From the NCBI GenBank assembly GCA_947305645.1, contig CAMZEC010000017.1, forward strand, positions 1 to 39,866: 39,866 nucleotides of DNA, given 5' to 3'. How positions within the stretch are numbered: the first letter of the stretch is position 1; each line of letters starts with the position of its first letter. A program made the translations under genes and the position numbers. This document shows, in pieces, positions 34,801 through 39,866 of this stretch. The stretch comes from an uncultured Bacteroidales bacterium (GTDB lineage: Bacteria > Bacteroidota > Bacteroidia > Bacteroidales > UBA932). Under the pieces are notes generated by a model. That model was given only the letters and a program-made list of their open reading frames with translations, searched no databases and was not told where the DNA came from.

Positions 34801-34818
34801 ACTATATTCAATTTTTAG

Positions 34819-34826
34819 CAAATATA
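34819..34826 (-). promoter_or_regulatory. -7 box of the HerA-like ATPase operon
   Basis: On the minus strand TATATTTG, exact -7 match, 18 nt before the ATG. Three bases separate it from the opposite-strand box at 34830. Confidence 0.65.
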
Positions 34827-34829
34827 GCT

Positions 34830-34837
34830 TATATTTG
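34830..34837 (+). promoter_or_regulatory. -7 box of the FAD oxidoreductase gene
   Basis: TATATTTG, exact -7 match, 19 nt before the ATG. With the opposite box it forms the palindrome CAAATATA / TATATTTG around GCT. Confidence 0.65.
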
Positions 34838-34856
34838 TGGAAAAACATAAGGAACA

Positions 34857-36713
34857 ATGAATATTGCATATAGGCTTTCAGCCTCCGTTCTCCTTCTGCT
34901 GGCCAGCATTTCCGGCTACTCCCAGGAAATGCTTACGGAAAAGAATTCCCGAGTCTTAAACGAAGTTACTTTGGAGGGAGACTTCATAGTGGCCGGCGGT
35001 GGCCTTGCCGGCGTCTGTGCTGCGGTTTCCGCGGCAAGGCACGGTGCCAACGTTATTCTTGTCCAGGACCGTCCTATGCTTGGAGGAAACGCGTCCAGCG
35101 AGATGCGTATGGGTATAGTCGGCGTGCTTAAAGACCAGTATTCCGAGGCCGGCATCCTGGAGGAAATGCAGCTGCGCAATTTCTATTTCAACCCTCTCCA
35201 GCGTTATACTCTCTGGGATGATGTAATTCTGACCACGGTCGTGGAAGAGCCACGCATCAAGCTCCTGCTCAACACCTCCGTCGAGGACGTGGTGATGGAC
35301 GGAGACCGAATTGCGGCCGTAAAGTGCTGGAACGGTAACGCGTATACCAAATACTTTATTAAGGGCAAGCTCTTCGCCGACTGCACGGGAGACGGCATCC
35401 TGCGCCTGTCTGGAGCAAAATTCCGCCGCGGGCGCGAGTTCCCCGGAGAGTTCGGGGAGACCTACCTCCAGACCGGTGGCGACGCTCATACCATGGGCAA
35501 CTCCATTTTGCTTCAGCTCCGCAAAACAGACGAAGATCATCCATTTGTCGCTCCGGACTGGGCATATCATTTCACCGACGCCGACTTCGACTACAGCACA
35601 GAGAAATCTACCATCCCCGGAGTAAAGTTCAATTACAAACGTATCTACAACCCCAAGGACAACAACTTCTGGTGGATTGAGTTCGGCGGCCTGTACGATA
35701 CGATTTTCGACGCCCCGGACATTCAGCTTGAACTGAAGCGCATCGCCTACGGTATCTGGGAATACATGAAGAATAATCCCGATGGCCGCTGCAAGGGCTA
35801 CGAGCTGGACTGGATAGGTTCCCTGCCCGGCAAGCGCGAAAGCACACGTTTCATCGGCCCGCACATCCTTACTCAGAACGACGTGCTTAGCGGAGGCCAC
35901 TTCGAGGATGTGGTTGCCTACGGCGGCTGGACGCTTGACGACCACGACCCCGAGGCTTTCCACAAGAAGGGACGCATCAGCGTGGAGTATGCCACTCCCG
36001 ACTACTTCGGCATCCCCTTCGACTGCCTCTATTCGGTCAACGTGCCCAATCTGATGTTCGCCGGGCGCGACATCTCCTGCACCCACATGGGACTCTCCGC
36101 GACCCGCGTGATGGCCACTACCGCCCTGCTGGGGCAGGCCTGCGGTACCGGGGCGGCAGTAGCGATAGAAAAGGGCGTCACTCCCGCTCAGGTGCGTGCC
36201 GAGTATATAGGTCTGGTTCAGGATATGCTGGAAGACGATGATTGCATGCTCCCCTACCGCTGGCGCAAACCGTCGGAGCTAACGTTAAGCGCAAGAACCG
36301 CTGAGGCGAACGAGCCACTGCGGAACGGTATCGACCGCAAGTGGGACGAGGTTGACAACGGCGTATGGGCGGCCCCGGGCGACGAATCCATAGTTTACAG
36401 TTGGAAGAAGCCGGTCACCGTCAGCGGCGCCCGCCTTGTCTTCGATTCCATGTTCAAGGTTCGCAGCAAGCGTATGCGCAAGCTGGAAGCTACCACGGAG
36501 CGTGTTGCTGTACCGGCACCTATCGCCAAATCATACCGTATCGATGTTAAGTTGAAAAAGGGGCCATGGACCACGGTATACGAATGTCCGCTTAACTACC
36601 TGCGCCTCAATAAAGTCGCCTTTGAGTCCGTCCAGGCCACCGATATCCGCGTTGTGGTCACAGACACCTGGGGCGCTGAAAAGGCACACATTTTTGCATT
36701 TGACGTTAAGTAA
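34857..36713 (+). CDS. Exported FAD-dependent oxidoreductase (FAD_oxidored family)
   Basis: 618 residues. A signal peptide (about 1-22, ending SGYSQ) is followed by an FAD-binding Rossmann fold: GDFIVAGGGLAGVCAA with GGGLAG at 47-52, and LGGNASSEMRMG (75-86), a signature of the FAD-dependent oxidoreductase family PF12831. CTGDG (around 175) and NLMFAGRDISCTHMGLSATR with MATTALLGQACGTGA near the end of the domain complete the flavin site. The C-terminal region (about 465-618) looks like a beta-sandwich and may bind carbohydrate (inference). Substrate unknown. Relatives of this type occur near Bacteroidota glycan-use genes, but none are adjacent here. The lipoprotein gene starts 19 nt downstream. 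Confidence 0.85.
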   Translation: MNIAYRLSASVLLLLASISGYSQEMLTEKNSRVLNEVTLEGDFIVAGGGLAGVCAAVSAARHGANVILVQDRPMLGGNASSEMRMGIVGVLKDQYSEAGILEEMQLRNFYFNPLQRYTLWDDVILTTVVEEPRIKLLLNTSVEDVVMDGDRIAAVKCWNGNAYTKYFIKGKLFADCTGDGILRLSGAKFRRGREFPGEFGETYLQTGGDAHTMGNSILLQLRKTDEDHPFVAPDWAYHFTDADFDYSTEKSTIPGVKFNYKRIYNPKDNNFWWIEFGGLYDTIFDAPDIQLELKRIAYGIWEYMKNNPDGRCKGYELDWIGSLPGKRESTRFIGPHILTQNDVLSGGHFEDVVAYGGWTLDDHDPEAFHKKGRISVEYATPDYFGIPFDCLYSVNVPNLMFAGRDISCTHMGLSATRVMATTALLGQACGTGAAVAIEKGVTPAQVRAEYIGLVQDMLEDDDCMLPYRWRKPSELTLSARTAEANEPLRNGIDRKWDEVDNGVWAAPGDESIVYSWKKPVTVSGARLVFDSMFKVRSKRMRKLEATTERVAVPAPIAKSYRIDVKLKKGPWTTVYECPLNYLRLNKVAFESVQATDIRVVVTDTWGAEKAHIFAFDVK

Positions 36714-36732
36714 GTTTTATCGCCAAATATAT

Positions 36733-38838
36733 ATGAACAGAATACGCCTTCGCATCAACCTTCTTTGGCTGATACTATTCCTTATTGTCTGCTCGTGTGA
36801 CAAAACCGTCAGTGTTACAGGTGTAAAAGTGGAACCCCGCTCACTCTCTATGACCATAGGCGATTCTGACCTGCTGATCGCGAACGTGTCTCCAGACAAC
36901 GCCACAACCCCCTGGGTCACCTGGAAAAGCACCAAACCGAATATCGTAAAAGTAGATGAAAGCGGATTTGTATTTGCTATGGCTGTCGGTGACGCAAAAG
37001 TAATCGCTACGACGGAGGACGGAGGCTTTACAGCATCCTGTTCCATATCCGTAAAGCCGATTGAGGTTTCTGCCATTTATCTTAGCACATATTCTTTGAG
37101 TCTCAAGAAAGGAGAATCCCAACAAATCGGAGCAACCGTATCACCATTCGATGCCACGGAGCAAAACATCAGATGGTCCAGCGCAGATGAAAGCATTGCG
37201 ACAGTATCTGCAGACGGAACAGTTACAGCCGTCAGGGGCGGCAACACGACCGTAACCGCCAGCGCCGGCGGCCATACCAGCGAAGAATGTGTCGTGAGCG
37301 TTACTGCCGACCTTGAAAGCTTATCCGTCAATACTTCCGAACTGAATCTCAAAAAAGGCGAGTCCGCAACCCTGACGGCGATAATCGAGCCCTCCGACGC
37401 TACCGGCGTGTACCTCTATTGGACCAGCGACGACTGGAGTGTCGCCAAAGTCTCCGACGAAGGCGTCGTCACAGCCACAGGTGGCGGCACTACCGCGATC
37501 CGGGCCCACATAAAGGATTTCGAAGCGGCTTGCACCGTAAATGTCACCGTACCGGTAACCTGGGTCAGTGTATATGACAGCTGGGAAATAGAAGCCGGCC
37601 GCTCCAGGAAACTGGATATTACCATTTATCCTGAAGATGCGACGGACAAGACAGTAATCTGGGCGTCAAGCAATCCGGAGATAGCATACGTTTCCGCTGA
37701 CGGCGTTTTGTACGGAGTCTCGATGGGCACGACTACCATAGCGTACAGGACGGAAGAAATACCGGCTTATTTTGTACCGGTTACAGTTCTGTCCCATGCA
37801 GAAACGCCGGAAGCCATCGATCTTGGCCTGTCTTCTTACTGGGGTTCCTTCAACCTCGGAGCCACCAAACCGGAAGAGTACGGTTATTATTATGCCTGGG
37901 GGGAAACGGAGCCGAAGGACCAGTACATTGCAGAAACCTACAAGCATGTCAAACATGATGGTTCCTCAAGCCTGATGACCAGTCTCATAAAGTACAACAA
38001 AGACATCTTAATGGGGTATAATGGCTTCACGGACTGGAAAGCAACCCTGGATAACACGGACGATGCTGCATATGTAAAGCTGGGGGCAAATTGGCATATT
38101 CCTACAATAACGGACATTTTCGAGTTGTACACCAAATGCTCGTGGACCATAACCACCCGCAACGGTGTAAACGGGCTGCTGGTTACAGGGCCGAACGGGA
38201 ACTCAATCTTCCTTCCGTGTGCCGGATACAAACGCGGATCGTCTCTGGCCCTGGCCGGACGCGACGGATTCTACTGGGGCAACCAATACGATTCCAGCTT
38301 CTGCTGCGATGCGACCACAATTTGGTTCAGCCGGGAGCTTGGACATCCAGGTTTTTTCGAATACTATTACTATCAGCGCGACAGAGGTCATACCATCCGG
38401 CCTGTCGCCAACAAATCGGCTGCTTCCGGCGAAATCCGGGACATCATAGCGGGCAGCTACACTGTACGCGAGTACACGAGCAACGACTTTGTGACTTGGA
38501 AGCCATACAGGTCTTATGAGATGACGATAAGTTCCAAGAATCCTTATTCGGCCATTGTAGAAGTAACAAACCTTTTCAATGGAGACAAGACCATAACAGG
38601 AACGCTGGATACAAAAAGCGGCGACATCACACTTGACCCTGTCCCGGTTATTTACTATCTCACCCAATATGGTGATGTACATGCATATCTCTACGATGCC
38701 GTAAATGAAGATATTTCTGATAGTCCAATCACTCTCAAATACTCTTCAAACGACCGGAAATACAAATCAGATCCATTTTGTGCAATAGTCGACGTCGGGT
38801 ATCTTGGACTATACTATGTGGAAATGGAGCACAAGTAG
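36733..38838 (+). CDS. Multidomain Ig-like (BID_2) surface lipoprotein with FISUMP-like domain
   Basis: 701 residues. A lipoprotein signal (LILFLIVCSC, lipid Cys at 20 or 22) is followed by four BID_2 Ig-like domains of about 80 residues, each with a core of the type LKKGESQQIGATVSP...WSS...IATVSADGTVTA. A domain at about 358-560 (IDLGLSSYWGSFNLGATKPEEYGYYYAWGE, later WHIPTITDIFELYTKCSW, ending HTIRPVA) resembles the FISUMP/DUF1566 fold seen in many Bacteroidota surface proteins. A beta-rich C-terminal domain (about 565-701) is unrecognised. Probably displayed on the cell surface in adhesion or glycan binding (inference). The ATG at 36733 is chosen because the lipobox follows; an open frame from 36622 lies inside the FAD gene. 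Confidence 0.82.
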   Translation: MNRIRLRINLLWLILFLIVCSCDKTVSVTGVKVEPRSLSMTIGDSDLLIANVSPDNATTPWVTWKSTKPNIVKVDESGFVFAMAVGDAKVIATTEDGGFTASCSISVKPIEVSAIYLSTYSLSLKKGESQQIGATVSPFDATEQNIRWSSADESIATVSADGTVTAVRGGNTTVTASAGGHTSEECVVSVTADLESLSVNTSELNLKKGESATLTAIIEPSDATGVYLYWTSDDWSVAKVSDEGVVTATGGGTTAIRAHIKDFEAACTVNVTVPVTWVSVYDSWEIEAGRSRKLDITIYPEDATDKTVIWASSNPEIAYVSADGVLYGVSMGTTTIAYRTEEIPAYFVPVTVLSHAETPEAIDLGLSSYWGSFNLGATKPEEYGYYYAWGETEPKDQYIAETYKHVKHDGSSSLMTSLIKYNKDILMGYNGFTDWKATLDNTDDAAYVKLGANWHIPTITDIFELYTKCSWTITTRNGVNGLLVTGPNGNSIFLPCAGYKRGSSLALAGRDGFYWGNQYDSSFCCDATTIWFSRELGHPGFFEYYYYQRDRGHTIRPVANKSAASGEIRDIIAGSYTVREYTSNDFVTWKPYRSYEMTISSKNPYSAIVEVTNLFNGDKTITGTLDTKSGDITLDPVPVIYYLTQYGDVHAYLYDAVNEDISDSPITLKYSSNDRKYKSDPFCAIVDVGYLGLYYVEMEHK

Positions 38839-38847
38839 TATTGTGTT

Positions 38848-38866
38848 GTTGATATCAGTGTTGATA
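38848..38866 (+). promoter_or_regulatory. Direct repeat upstream of nrdD
   Basis: GTTGATA occurs at 38848-38854 and again at 38860-38866, a 12-bp period close to one helical turn, about 40-58 bp upstream of the nrdD -7 box. A possible activator site; no match to a known Bacteroidota regulator was recognised. Confidence 0.3.
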
Positions 38867-38905
38867 ACTTCTCGTACGAATCCCTTTTTTTGGATATCTA
38901 TTGGC

Positions 38906-38913
38906 TAAATTTG
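38906..38913 (+). promoter_or_regulatory. -7 box of nrdD
   Basis: TAAATTTG is an exact -7 match, 39 nt before the nrdD ATG; no clear TTTG at the -33 position. Confidence 0.55.
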
Positions 38914-38952
38914 TTGTCCGAATATAACCAATGAATCTAACAAAAACCAATA

Positions 38953-39866
38953 ATGGACGTACGAAAAACCAACGGCTCGATTGAAGAGTTTGACAAAGCC
39001 AAATTGGCCCGTGGAATTCATGAGGCCTATAAGTCCGCTGGCGAATACTGCGACGATGCGGTTGTAGTCAGCATAATCAATAACTTATATATTTACGAAC
39101 AGATTACCAGCCGCGAAATCCGCCGCCAGGTGGAGGATGCGCTGATGGGCATAAACAAGAAGGTTGCCCTGGCATATATCCACAAGTTCGACGCTAACCT
39201 TGACCTGCGCAAGAAGCGTGACTTCATCAAGGGATACATCAAGGCTTCCAATGCCGCCACCGGCTCCAAGTTCGACGCCAACGCCAACGTCACACGCAAG
39301 AACATCGTGACCCTTGGCAACGAGCTCTACAAGGAGAACAACATCAAGCAGAACCGCTACATTATGCAGGACAAGATCAAGGCCCTGTACGGCCGCGCAC
39401 TCGCGGACCAGTACATAAAGGACCTGGAATCCCACATCCTATATAAGCATGACGAAAGCGGCACTCCCGGTTTCCCTTACTGCGTGGCCATCACTATGTA
39501 TCCTTTCCTCGTGAGCGGCCTCAAGGAACTGGGCGGCGTATCCATTGCCCCCACCGACCTCAAGAGCTTCTGCGGCGAGTTCATCAACCTGGTTTACTCC
39601 ATATCCTCCCAGTTCATGGGCGCCGTGGCCACCCCGGAATTCCTGATGTATCTGGATTACTTCATCCGCAAGGACTACGGTGACGACTACCTCGAGCACC
39701 TCGACGACGTAGTTGAACTGAATGTTAAGAAGAGGACCCTTGTAAAGGTGATAGACAACTACTTCCAGCAAGTGGTCCACTCCATGAACATGCCTGCCGG
39801 AAACCGTGGTTACCAGACCGTGTTCTGGAACATCGGTTACTTCGACAAGCCCTATTTCGAAGGCGT
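38953..39866 (+). CDS. nrdD: Anaerobic ribonucleoside-triphosphate reductase NrdD, N-terminal part
   Basis: Partial: 304 codons read to the window edge without a stop. NrdD is the class III oxygen-sensitive glycyl-radical reductase making dNTPs anaerobically. The N-terminus MDVRKTNGSIEEFDKAKLARGI and TSREIRRQVEDALM form the ATP-cone allosteric domain (about 1-90). The start of the catalytic domain follows (MNMPAGNRGYQTVFWNIGYFD). The glycyl-radical and metal-binding C-terminus and the activase NrdG are beyond the window. The ATG at 38953 is chosen because a nearby ATG at 38931 is out of frame. It indicates an anaerobic lifestyle and has its own promoter after the lipoprotein gene. Confidence 0.93.
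   Translation, partial: MDVRKTNGSIEEFDKAKLARGIHEAYKSAGEYCDDAVVVSIINNLYIYEQITSREIRRQVEDALMGINKKVALAYIHKFDANLDLRKKRDFIKGYIKASNAATGSKFDANANVTRKNIVTLGNELYKENNIKQNRYIMQDKIKALYGRALADQYIKDLESHILYKHDESGTPGFPYCVAITMYPFLVSGLKELGGVSIAPTDLKSFCGEFINLVYSISSQFMGAVATPEFLMYLDYFIRKDYGDDYLEHLDDVVELNVKKRTLVKVIDNYFQQVVHSMNMPAGNRGYQTVFWNIGYFDKPYFEG

Overview
This window is a compact, gene-dense chromosomal segment of a Bacteroidales bacterium (phylum Bacteroidota). The evidence is direct. Many genes are preceded by the Bacteroidota-type sigma-ABfr promoter (-7 TAnnTTTG, often with a -33 TTTG-like box 19-20 nt upstream). Shine-Dalgarno sequences are scarce. There are DUF349-repeat, BID_2/FISUMP-like lipoprotein and YpfJ-type peptidase genes typical of gut Bacteroidales, and a cysteate synthase, an enzyme tied to capnoid sulfonolipids in this phylum. 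The sulfonolipid link and GC-rich codon use lean towards Alistipes/Rikenellaceae or a relative, but genus cannot be fixed from the sequence.

Layout: (1) 64-390, an XRE regulator reading leftward, with a palindrome on its own promoter and a related palindrome in the 451-bp gap before queA. (2) 842-6935, rightward: queA, a PlsB/PlsC-like acyltransferase with its own promoter, then rlmD, a Ca2+/cation antiporter and cysteate synthase in one coupled operon. (3) 6932-8112, leftward: two small exported beta-barrel-like proteins. (4) 8187-10640, rightward: a 377-aa GNAT-fold acyltransferase and rarA. (5) 10641-14979, leftward operon: DUF349 protein, yidC, yggS; then a separate glutaminyl cyclase lipoprotein gene (15022-15774). 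(6) 15827-23484, rightward: trmD, a 344-bp intergenic region with a strong hairpin and a duplicated 35-bp hairpin repeat, then an apparent operon of asd, an aspartate-type aminotransferase, a Kef-type antiporter, trpS and asnA. (7) 23485-28572, leftward four-gene operon: ketose-phosphate 3-epimerase, AraM/EgsA-like polyol-phosphate dehydrogenase, GlpT/UhpT-like organophosphate antiporter and an exported metallophosphoesterase. (8) 28783-30093, rightward: a YpfJ-type zinc peptidase and a small acidic protein. (9) 30090-34800, leftward: a HerA-like ATPase, an M23 lipoprotein peptidase, trmO, and a SEC-C protein with its own promoter. (10) 34857-39866, rightward: an exported FAD-dependent oxidoreductase, an Ig-like lipoprotein, and the 5' part of nrdD, cut by the window edge.

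Most genes are housekeeping (tRNA/rRNA modification, aminoacylation, membrane insertion, recombination, aspartate-family amino acids). The parts most worth attention are the sulfonolipid-related cysteate synthase with a nearby ceramide-synthase-like GNAT gene, the phosphoesterase-transporter-dehydrogenase-epimerase operon (a plausible alditol-phosphate scavenging route), the structured repeat region between trmD and asd, and a recurring promoter architecture that predicts leaderless mRNAs. No rRNA, tRNA, insertion sequence, prophage or CRISPR array was seen.
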